Shown here in pieces: positions 7,022 through 13,608 of a DNA stretch of 32,054 nt. This DNA comes from an uncultured Chloroflexus sp. (GTDB lineage: Bacteria > Chloroflexota > Chloroflexia > Chloroflexales > Chloroflexaceae). Numbering within the stretch: the stretch's first letter is position 1; each line of letters begins with the position of its first letter. The position numbers and the translations under genes were made by a program. The notes beneath the pieces were generated by a model, which saw nothing but the letters and a program-made list of their open reading frames with translations, did not search any database and had not been told where the DNA came from. The stretch covers positions 1-32,054 of the forward strand of contig NZ_CAKZNK010000141.1 of the NCBI RefSeq assembly GCF_937129525.1, given 5' to 3'.

Positions 7022-8026
7022 TCAAACCTGAGCAGTTGTCAATCGTTCAAGCAGAGCATCAGCAACTTCACGAGTAGTTGCGTTACCGCCAACGTCAGGT
7101 GTAGCGATGTCGTCAGCGGCAACTTCCGCCATCGCCTGGCGCAGTCGTTCGGCGGCAGGCAGGCGTCCAAGCCATTCCAGCAGCATCACCACGCAGTTGA
7201 GCGCTGCGGTTGGATTGGCAATCCCGCGACCGGCAATGTCGGGAGCAGCGCCATGCACCGGCTCGAACAACGCCTGACCGTGGCCGAGATTGCTGCTGGC
7301 TGCGACTCCCAAACCACCGCCGTGAATACAGGCAATATCAGAGAGGATGTCTCCAAAGAGGTTGGTCGTGACAATCACATCGAACCGTTGCGGTTGCGCG
7401 GCCAGTTGCATCGCTGCCACATCAACCAGCCGCTCTTCAAACGTAAGGTCGGGATAGTCAGCGGCAACTTCGAAGGCTACCGCGCGGAAGAGACCATCGC
7501 TGAGGCGCAATACGTTGGCCTTATGCACGATGGTGACTTTGCCAGGATGGCCGGCAGCCTGACGCGAGCGAGCCAGTTCACAGGCAGTGCGCGCGATACG
7601 AGCTGAGGCAGTCCGCGTGATAACTCGCTCAGCGATCGCGGTGTTGCCGTCATCTTCCAGCCGCTCGCGTCCGCTGTACAGGTCTTCGGTGTTTTCACGC
7701 ACTACAACAAGGTCAACACCCGGCCCGGTTGTGGGTCGAATGTTGGCGTAGAGATCGAGCGCGCGGCGTAATTCGACAATCGGACTGCGGTAGCCGGGTA
7801 CCGGATGACTCGGTGACGCGACGGCGCCAAACAGGATGGCGGTCGCCGAGCGAGCTGCTGCGAGGGTTTCAGCAGGGAGGGCGACGCCGGTGCGCTGGAA
7901 GACCCCCCACCCCGCTTCCGCTTCGGTGAGGGTCATGTCAGGCGCCAGCGCGCGCAACGCTGCCGTCGCCACTGCCATGACTTCGGGTCCGATCCCATCA
8001 CCGGGAATGACACAGATCTGCATCAT
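7022..8026 (-). CDS. hicd: Homoisocitrate dehydrogenase
   Basis: 334 residues, as in the Thermus enzyme. It oxidatively decarboxylates homoisocitrate to alpha-ketoadipate with NAD, the fourth step of the AAA route. Family marks: IPGDGIGPEV at 8-17, LDLYANIRP, RENTEDLY, VHKANVLRLSDG with the catalytic Lys, DVIVTTNLFGDILSD with metal-binding Asp residues, and EPVHGAAPDIAGRG. The family includes 3-isopropylmalate and isocitrate dehydrogenases; the neighbouring homocitrate synthase, homoaconitase and LysW genes argue for homoisocitrate, though LeuB-type side activity is possible. The start overlaps the stop of the small homoaconitase subunit (ATGA), a sign of translational coupling. Confidence 0.85.
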   Translation of the reverse strand: MMQICVIPGDGIGPEVMAVATAALRALAPDMTLTEAEAGWGVFQRTGVALPAETLAAARSATAILFGAVASPSHPVPGYRSPIVELRRALDLYANIRPTTGPGVDLVVVRENTEDLYSGRERLEDDGNTAIAERVITRTASARIARTACELARSRQAAGHPGKVTIVHKANVLRLSDGLFRAVAFEVAADYPDLTFEERLVDVAAMQLAAQPQRFDVIVTTNLFGDILSDIACIHGGGLGVAASSNLGHGQALFEPVHGAAPDIAGRGIANPTAALNCVVMLLEWLGRLPAAERLRQAMAEVAADDIATPDVGGNATTREVADALLERLTTAQV

Positions 8027-8523
8027 GCCACCTCACCGGGGAAGCGACCATACTGCCGGTAAAAGGGAACGATCCCGCCGGCAGCCCATACTTCACGCAG
8101 GAATAGTGGCGGCGGCGGCAGATGGATAGAGCGGCCATTACCGGTCGTAATGATGCCATTCTCCAGATCAAGCTCTACCTCATCGCCATCGGTCAGCTCA
8201 CTGGTCAGATCGGCGGTAAAGCAGGGAATGCCGAGGTTGAGCGCATTGCGGAAGAAGATCCGGGCGAACAGCGGGGCAATGATTGCCCCAATACCGACCA
8301 TACGAAGCGCCAGCGGAGCGTATTCACGCGAGCTACCGCAGCCAAAATTCTTGCCAGCAACAATGATGTCTCCTGGACGGACACTGGCAGCAAAGTCAGG
8401 GCGATGCTCAATAAAAGGATAGCGCCGCAATTCACTCTCGTCTTTCAGCATGTACGGCGCATAACGGCCAGGAACGATCTGATCAGTATTAATATCGGGG
8501 CCAAACAGCCAGACGCGAGCCAT
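8023..8523 (-). CDS. lysU: Homoaconitase small subunit (LeuD family)
   Basis: 166 residues from ATG 8521-8523, chosen for the upstream GAGAGG at 7-bp spacing; the frame extends 20 codons further without support. It is the swivel domain that completes the active site of the large subunit. GPDINTDQIVPGRY near the N-terminus and FGCGSSREYAP (serine loop) are visible. With LysT it converts homocitrate to homoisocitrate. LeuD of leucine synthesis is nearly indistinguishable by eye; position in the lysine operon decides the call. Confidence 0.85.
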   Translation of the reverse strand: MARVWLFGPDINTDQIVPGRYAPYMLKDESELRRYPFIEHRPDFAASVRPGDIIVAGKNFGCGSSREYAPLALRMVGIGAIIAPLFARIFFRNALNLGIPCFTADLTSELTDGDEVELDLENGIITTGNGRSIHLPPPPLFLREVWAAGGIVPFYRQYGRFPGEVA

Positions 8524-8600
8524 AAATATGCCTCTCTTTCTGATGTATGCAGCCAGATGTGCTGGTGTGTGTCGGTAATGCACGCACTACCCGGCGTAGC

Positions 8601-9872
8601 TTACCCAGCCTGAACCGTTCCATTGCCGGTTGTTACCGGCAGCCCTTCTACGACCGAGCGCGGATCGGTCAGATAACCGGTCAGCGCAGTTGCTGCTGCC
8701 ACTGCCGGTGAAGCCAGATAGATCTGCGCTTCAGGACTGCCCATGCGCCCACGGAAGTTACGGTTACCGGTGAACAGACAGACTTCACCGGGAGCCAGCA
8801 CTCCCATATGGCGACCGATACAGGCACCGCATCCCGGCGTGCCGATTGTTGCGCCGGCGGCCAGGAGAGTGGCAAGCGTGCCGTCGGCGGCAGCGCGGTG
8901 CAGAGCCTGGGCGCTGGCCGGCACGACGATCATACGCACGCCAGGGGCGATGCGACGACCGGCCAGGATTTGGGCCGCGACTGCCATATCTTCATAGTGG
9001 CCGTTGGTACAGGTGCCGAGGTATACCACATCGACGGCTACCCGGCCCAGTTCGCTCAGGTCGGCAACATTATCGACATAATGCGGAGCGGAGATCTGTG
9101 GCTCGAGCTGACTGAGATCAATCTCAACGACCTGCAGGTACTGCGCATCGGCATCGACGGTAGGGACGAGCGGGCCGGTGAGATCGAGACCTGCTGGCGG
9201 GATAAGACCGGCCTTTGCGCCCATTTCAATCGACAGTGTTGCCAGGGTCATCCGCTCCATCACGCTGAGTTGTTCTACGCCATGCCATTCGATAGTGGCG
9301 TAAGTTGCGCCGTCGGCGCGGAGGAGACGGGCAGCGCGGAGGGCGAGATCCTTCGGACCAACGCCAAACCCGAAAGAACCACGGGCGCGCGCGACAATCG
9401 TCTCTGGCACGCGCAGCCAGGTCTTACCGGTAGCCAGCGCCAGCGCGATGTCGGTGCTGCCCATACCGGTACCAAATGCCCCCACACACCCATAAGCCGT
9501 ACTGTGGCTATCGCTACCCAAAATCAACATCCCCGGCTGCGCCAGACCCTCTTCGACCAGCACCGGGTGCGAGATACCGCGCCCCACATCAAACAGGTTG
9601 GGAATACCCTGCGCGCGCACCCATCGGCGCACTTCCTGCTGCTTTTCCGCCGTCTGCACGCTGGCGGCAGGCGCAACGTGATCGATCACCACTGCAACCC
9701 GCCGGGGATCCCAGACCCGTTCGGCGCCTAGCTCGTTGTGCAGAATGCGAATAATACCGGGAGCCAGACTGTCGTGAACCATTACCAGATCGACATTGGC
9801 TGTTACCACCTCACCGGCACGCACCGGGCGACCGGCGACACGGCTCAAAATCTGTTCGCTCATGGTTGGCAT
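8601..9872 (-). CDS. lysT: Homoaconitase large subunit (LeuC family)
   Basis: 423 residues, the length of LysT and archaeal-type LeuC. It binds a [4Fe-4S] cluster through Cys in GTCTNG (about residue 290) and the pair in PGCGACIG (about 350-357). Other marks are VMVHDSLAP, LILGSDSHSTAYG with the substrate-binding serines and His, and FTGNRNFRGRMGS. Start ATG 9870-9872 has GGAGAGGG 7 bp upstream; an ATG at 9863 is a weaker alternative. It is 141 bp downstream of homocitrate synthase and 77 bp upstream of lysU. The same complex could also serve isopropylmalate if no separate LeuCD exists, which the window cannot show. Confidence 0.87.
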   Translation of the reverse strand: MPTMSEQILSRVAGRPVRAGEVVTANVDLVMVHDSLAPGIIRILHNELGAERVWDPRRVAVVIDHVAPAASVQTAEKQQEVRRWVRAQGIPNLFDVGRGISHPVLVEEGLAQPGMLILGSDSHSTAYGCVGAFGTGMGSTDIALALATGKTWLRVPETIVARARGSFGFGVGPKDLALRAARLLRADGATYATIEWHGVEQLSVMERMTLATLSIEMGAKAGLIPPAGLDLTGPLVPTVDADAQYLQVVEIDLSQLEPQISAPHYVDNVADLSELGRVAVDVVYLGTCTNGHYEDMAVAAQILAGRRIAPGVRMIVVPASAQALHRAAADGTLATLLAAGATIGTPGCGACIGRHMGVLAPGEVCLFTGNRNFRGRMGSPEAQIYLASPAVAAATALTGYLTDPRSVVEGLPVTTGNGTVQAG

Positions 9873-10013
9873 TGTCGTACCCTCTCCGTTACTATCACCT
9901 TGCTCTCCAGGTTGACGCGGCGTCGCTGATTGCAGCCGTAGCTCTCATTGTGTGAGCGCGGAGAGCAGACTGCAACTTTCCCCCGGCGTCAGTTGACCGG
10001 TCTGACAATCGGA

Positions 10014-11141
10014 TTACTCGGCATAGCTATACAGAATCTCGTCGATCATCGCCCCATCGAGATCGTGCTCATCACCGAGCGCTTTGATACGGGCAGCGGC
10101 AGCGCGGGCCTGCGCTTCACTCAGAGTAATGCCCAGCTCGCGGGCCCGTTCGGCAACCGCATGCCAGCCAACCAGGCGATGGGCAACGGCAATCGTGCGC
10201 TGGCGACCAAACAGGCTGGGATCGAGGACTTCGTAGCTGCGCGGATCGGCCAGCACAGCTTTGGTGTGCATCCCGGCCTTGTGATGAAAAGCTGTCGGGC
10301 TGGTGATGCACTGATTGAAAGGTATCTCGATACCGAGCATTGTCGCAACTGTCTCATCAATCTTGGGGAGCAGATCGAGGCGGTAACGCTGCACACGCGA
10401 GGGGTCAACACTGGCAATACGGGCAATCATCCCGCTCAGGCTGGCGATACCGTTGCGTTCACCAATGCCGAGCACTGTGACATCGAGATGGGTAGCGCCG
10501 GCTTCAGCGGCGCAGAACGTGTTGGCGATAGCGCAACCGCTGTCATTATGGCCGTGAAACTCAATATCGCAGCGCACTTCAGCGCGCACTGCACTCACAA
10601 TGTCATAGACTTGCCGTGGCGTTGCGATACCGACCGTATCGGCCAGGCCGATACGCTGCACTCCCATCGCTTCGACGGCGCGGTAAATCCGAATGAGGTC
10701 GGCCAGATCGGTGCGAAAACTGTCTTCGCACGAAAAGCGCACTTCAACATCGTGGTCGCGCAGATAGGTAATCACCTGCTCAGCTTCGGCCAGAATCTCG
10801 CTCAAGCTGCGACCGTGACTAACCGCGCGCAGTGGTTCTGACGTGGCGAAGAGCAGGTTCGCGCCTTGAGCGCCGTGTTCGACGGCGAGGCGTGCATCGG
10901 CCATGTGACAGCGAATATGGGTGAGGATACGGGCGCGCAACCCGTGACGAGCGATAGTAGCGAGATCACGCGCACTCTGCGGTGAGGCGGCAGGAGAGGT
11001 GAGTTCAATATACTCTACGCCGAAGGCGTCGAGCATCTCAGCGATAGCGATCCGTTGAGCGGTTGTAAAGCGGGCGCTGGCGAATTGTTCGCCTTCGCGC
11101 AGGGTCGTATCGACAAAGAACAGGCGCTCAGGCAGCGACAT
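10014..11141 (-). CDS. hcs: Homocitrate synthase
   Basis: 375 residues. It condenses acetyl-CoA with 2-oxoglutarate, the committed step of AAA lysine synthesis and the usual target of lysine feedback. The TIM barrel begins with FVDTTLREGEQF, then TSPAASPQS, THIRCHMADAR, ADTVGIATPR, the metal-binding HGHND, GIGERNGIASL and HHKAGMHTKA; these match bacterial/archaeal LysS-type enzymes rather than LeuA. The start ATG 11139-11141 has GAGAGG at 9-bp spacing and lies inside the end of a 36-codon upstream ORF. It is the first large gene after the promoter at 11405-11433 and the attenuator-like leader. Confidence 0.92.
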   Translation of the reverse strand: MSLPERLFFVDTTLREGEQFASARFTTAQRIAIAEMLDAFGVEYIELTSPAASPQSARDLATIARHGLRARILTHIRCHMADARLAVEHGAQGANLLFATSEPLRAVSHGRSLSEILAEAEQVITYLRDHDVEVRFSCEDSFRTDLADLIRIYRAVEAMGVQRIGLADTVGIATPRQVYDIVSAVRAEVRCDIEFHGHNDSGCAIANTFCAAEAGATHLDVTVLGIGERNGIASLSGMIARIASVDPSRVQRYRLDLLPKIDETVATMLGIEIPFNQCITSPTAFHHKAGMHTKAVLADPRSYEVLDPSLFGRQRTIAVAHRLVGWHAVAERARELGITLSEAQARAAAARIKALGDEHDLDGAMIDEILYSYAE

Positions 11142-11238
11142 ACAGTAGTACCTCTCTCACTTGACAGGAACCAAACAGCTCAGGCCGGCAGTAGCGTGGC
11201 GTGTAAGCAATCGGGCTGACAGTGCGTATGCGTTTCAT
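11128..11238 (-). CDS. 36-residue upstream ORF overlapping hcs start
   Basis: A short ORF (starts MKRIRTVSPIAYTPRY) begins at ATG 11236-11238 with a strong GGAGG (11244-11248) five bases upstream, better than the site of hcs itself. It ends with TGA at 11128-11130, 14 bases inside hcs. It contains six Arg (counting MKRIR and later RYCRPE, VRE) and two Cys. It lies after the attenuator hairpin, so it would be translated only from read-through transcripts. It may couple translation to hcs; a chance ORF is the alternative. Confidence 0.5.
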   Translation of the reverse strand: MKRIRTVSPIAYTPRYCRPELFGSCQVREVLLYVAA

Positions 11239-11262
11239 CGCTTCCTCCATTCACAAACAATC

Positions 11263-11337
11263 GACCCGGCGCACCGTTGGTCTGGCGAGCCGGGTCTTGT
11301 CTCTTCCACACAGCAGACAAGGTGAGCTAACCAGACC
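11263..11337 (-). promoter_or_regulatory. attenuator-like hairpins in the hcs leader
   Basis: In RNA order: GGTCTGG (11337-11331, the last codons of the leader peptide), CTTGTCT/AGACAAG hairpin (11321-11315/11302-11296), then GACCCGGC/GCCGGGTC (11296-11289/11270-11263), a GC-rich 8-bp hairpin followed by a moderately T-rich GATTGTTTG. CCAGACC (11285-11279), in the loop of the last hairpin, is complementary to GGTCTGG. A ribosome reaching the leader stop would cover GGTCTGG and let the terminator-like hairpin form; one stalled at the Lys pair would leave it free to pair with CCAGACC. Confidence 0.6.
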
Positions 11338-11395
11338 TTTCGTCCGGCTTCTTCGCGCGCTTGCTCTGCTTGGTGAAAGAAGTTTCGTTTCTCAT
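11327..11395 (-). CDS. Lys-rich leader peptide of the lysine operon
   Basis: 22 codons from ATG 11393-11395 to TAG 11327-11329. Lys occurs at residues 9, 12, 15 and 16, all AAG, with Arg at 2, 13 and 20. The predicted transcription start (about 11398) is only ~3 nt before this ATG, so it would be read from an effectively leaderless mRNA end; no Shine-Dalgarno is possible. Its position before homocitrate synthase and the alternative hairpins after it match classical amino-acid attenuation. Translation is unproven. Confidence 0.65.
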   Translation of the reverse strand: MRNETSFTKQSKRAKKPDERSG

Positions 11396-11404
11396 AGCGG
11401 TACG

Positions 11405-11433
11405 ACTATAGCAGAAGTTGAAAACCGTGTCAA
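11405..11433 (-). promoter_or_regulatory. consensus promoter of the lysine operon
   Basis: Read on the minus strand: TTGACA (11433-11428), 17-bp spacer, TATAGT (11410-11405). Five of six -10 bases and all six -35 bases match the sigma70 consensus. It gives an untranslated or peptide-coding leader of about 257 nt before hcs. Confidence 0.85.
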
Positions 11434-11468
11434 GCTACACGTCCGTCACTCTTTGCATCACTACCACC

Positions 11469-12401
11469 TTATGGCGTTGTTTCCAAAGATGGCGCGGCAT
11501 TTTGGCCGGGCGTGGCGCGAGTAGCTGCCGGCTCAGTCAAAATGTCTTCGGTAGGAATGCTGAGCATGGTTAACAGGCCATTATCACCGCCGACGAAGCG
11601 AGGCAAGATTCCATCCCAGCGCTCGATGAAGCGCAATTGCAGCAACTGCGGCGAGACAACCTCGCCGAGCAGACGCAACGACTCAGCTTCGGCGCGCGCA
11701 ATTTCCAGTCGGGCCTTGGCTTCAGCTTCAGCGCGCGCCACTTGTTGCTGAGCCTCAATCCGCGCTCGCTCAAGCTCGCGCGCCGCGCGCAGCGCATCTT
11801 GTTCGGCTACCTGCTTGGCCTCAATCGCGCGCGCGAATTCGGCGCTGAAATTGAAGTCGGTGATCGAGACACTTTCCACAATCACCCCACGCGGAGTCAG
11901 ACGTTCGCTCAAGACGCTCAGAATCAGATCTGAAACTTCGGGCCGGCGAGTGATCAACTCTTCGGCAGTGAAGCGAGCAGTGGCTGCTTTGATAGCCTCT
12001 TGAATGGCCGGATCGACAACCCGTCGCTCGTAATCAACCCCGATCTCACGCACCAGGCGGTCAACCTGAGTTGCATCAGGCCGGTAGTTAATCACGACCT
12101 GAGTTGTAACCGTTTGCAGGTCACGCGAAGCGGCACTCGAATTCGACTCATAGCGCTGCGTGCGCACTTCAACTACCGTCACCGACGTGATAAATGGCAC
12201 GCGAAAGTGCAACCCTTCATCAAGGATGCCGGTAATCTCGCCGAAGGTTTTCAACACTCCGCGAGTGCCGGCTTCGATGGTGGTCACCGAATTGCTCACG
12301 CCAAAAATTCCTACCATAGCGATCAGGATAATTCCAACCAGGAATGACATCGACCATCCTGGCATTGCAGGAGTGGGAAATGTTTGACGACTCTGGTTCA
12401 T
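11469..12401 (-). CDS. Prohibitin-like SPFH protein
   Basis: 310 residues with one N-terminal membrane segment (about 17-38, MSFLVGIILIAMVGIFGV), a band-7 domain (about 40-200: GTRGVLKTFGEITGILDEGLH) and a long Ala/Glu/Arg coiled coil (about 205-260: AEAEAKARLEIARAEAES), closing with a Thr/Pro-rich tail. This is the prohibitin/HflC arrangement; such proteins form membrane-anchored rings around proteases such as FtsH. The second SPFH protein of the window (1494-2489) is only distantly similar. The gene has its own upstream region with an AGATCA palindrome and is transcribed toward the lysine operon promoter, 35 bp away, so read-through is possible. Confidence 0.9.
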   Translation of the reverse strand: MNQSRQTFPTPAMPGWSMSFLVGIILIAMVGIFGVSNSVTTIEAGTRGVLKTFGEITGILDEGLHFRVPFITSVTVVEVRTQRYESNSSAASRDLQTVTTQVVINYRPDATQVDRLVREIGVDYERRVVDPAIQEAIKAATARFTAEELITRRPEVSDLILSVLSERLTPRGVIVESVSITDFNFSAEFARAIEAKQVAEQDALRAARELERARIEAQQQVARAEAEAKARLEIARAEAESLRLLGEVVSPQLLQLRFIERWDGILPRFVGGDNGLLTMLSIPTEDILTEPAATRATPGQNAAPSLETTP

Positions 12402-12474
12402 AGCGATATCTCTTTCTAACTAGTCTGAAAAGCGATGACAGGCAATGCGCCAATCTTAAAGCTTTATCCCATCA

Positions 12475-12493
12475 AGATCAGTATACTTGATCT
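12475..12493 (-). promoter_or_regulatory. palindromic operator-like site with -10 box
   Basis: AGATCA-N7-TGATCT forms a perfect 6-bp inverted repeat centred on a TATACT-like -10 element read on the minus strand, 75-90 bp upstream of the prohibitin-like gene. No good -35 box is present 17 bp upstream, as would fit an activator-dependent or repressed promoter. Both the promoter and operator roles are inference. Confidence 0.35.
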
Positions 12494-12831
12494 GAAAGAT
12501 GGAATGATGGGGGATTTATCCCGTGCTTAACGGTTGAAGCAACCTCTGCGTCGTCGGTTACAAGGCTTGATTGCTGTGCGTCGAGATGATTGACCAATAC
12601 GATGTGATTCACGCAAGATGGATTTTAATACTGTGTTCCAATCATAGTGATGGTCTCTGATCGCATTTAGATATGCTTCACTCTCTATAATGCTGGTTTC
12701 CTGGTTTTTGATAGTACCGACACTTCTCCCTGCAAGGTGTGGTTGGATATGGTAAAGGTGGACGAGCTGGGGCAGGTTTGAAGCTGGCTCACACGACTAT
12801 CGTCTAGACGGTGACATCACGTCAGCGTCAG

Positions 12832-12988
12832 GGCGGGAGGTAGGAGCAGGCTGCAACCCGGCCCCAGCCAGTCGGGGGCGGGAAGTAGGGGCAGGTTGCA
12901 ACCCGGCCCCAGACCGCCGGTGGCGGTGCGACTGGCGGCGGAGGCATCAAGGCGGAAGGTAGGGGCAGGTTTCAAACCTGCCCCTACC
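12832..12988. repeat. three degenerate copies of a GTAGGGGCAGG repeat, last one a perfect palindrome
   Basis: Copies at 12832-12867 and 12877-12912 are 45 bp apart and differ at only a few of 36 positions. A third at 12951-12988 shares the first half and then turns back on itself: 12958-12972 and 12974-12988 are 15-bp perfect inverted arms around one base. The spacers are unequal and contain further CCGCC/GGCGG. It looks like a REP-like intergenic element in several states of decay, not CRISPR. Confidence 0.7.
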
Positions 12989-13365
12989 TCGGTCACGCTG
13001 AACGGGTTGGCCGCTGGCCAGTTGTTACTCGTCGGATGTCGGTAACAAGCCCAAGGCTCCGGAAACGTCCTGTATTCCGGTTAGATTCATCACTGATTCG
13101 TTGTCGTTTCACAGTCAGCGCACACATTGTAAAGTAGAAAAACGATATTTGTTAAGTCTGGTACTAACTCACCCACAGTCGTTTGCTGGATCAGGCGGGT
13201 AATGCTCACCTCTGGCGTTGTCCAGGTGAGAAACAGTATACTGATTCAGAACCCTGAGCGGCTACAGCTTCCGCTCTAACACATTATTAGCAACCTGTTG
13301 ACCGCCAATTAATACCGGTTCATCATAATACCGCTTAGCAGAAGATCATGAGGGGAGGTGCGGCT

Positions 13366-13587
13366 ATGACCGAGCTAGGACGATGGTTGATTGGCGTCGG
13401 TCTCTTGCTGATCATTGTCGGAGTGGTGATCCTGGCCGCCGGTCGGCTGCCCTGGCTGGGCCGTTTGCCTGGAGATATTCTGATCGAGCGCGATAATCTG
13501 ACGATCTTCATTCCGCTGGGTACGATGCTGGTAGTGAGTCTGGTATTGACCGTCATCGCTAACCTGATTGCGCGCTGGTGGCGATAA
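13366..13587 (+). CDS. DUF2905 small membrane protein
   Basis: 73 residues from ATG 13366, which has GGGGAGG about 8 bp upstream; ATG 13348 lacks a ribosome site. Two membrane helices (about 6-27 and 48-70) flank a cytoplasmic or periplasmic loop with LPWLGRLPGDILIERDN, the hallmark of the DUF2905 family. Function unknown. It is 21 bp upstream of the release-factor-like gene and probably co-transcribed with it. Confidence 0.88.
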   Translation: MTELGRWLIGVGLLLIIVGVVILAAGRLPWLGRLPGDILIERDNLTIFIPLGTMLVVSLVLTVIANLIARWWR

Positions 13588-13608
13588 CGGTCGGAAAGGA
13601 ATGGACGT

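Larger units (their letters stand above)
12402..13365. other. 964-bp non-coding region
   Basis: No credible gene on either strand. It holds the AGATCA palindrome (12475-12493), the degenerate GC-rich repeat block (12832-12988), and upstream sequence of the DUF2905 gene. 12500-12830 and 12990-13320 show AT-richer sequence with no motif I can name; no tRNA-like T-loop was found. Confidence 0.6.

Noticed and set aside
6160-7606. Two long plus-strand frames with internal repeats across the lysW array
   Set aside because: They are antisense to lysX, lysW and homoisocitrate dehydrogenase; their internal repeats only mirror the lysW triplication.
8808-9731. 307-codon open frame on the plus strand
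   Set aside because: Antisense to lysT, whose family motifs are unmistakable.
9948-10841. 297-codon open frame on the plus strand
   Set aside because: Antisense to hcs; no start signal.
12832-12988. Possible CRISPR array
   Set aside because: Only three degenerate repeats with unequal spacers, themselves GC-rich and related; no cas gene.
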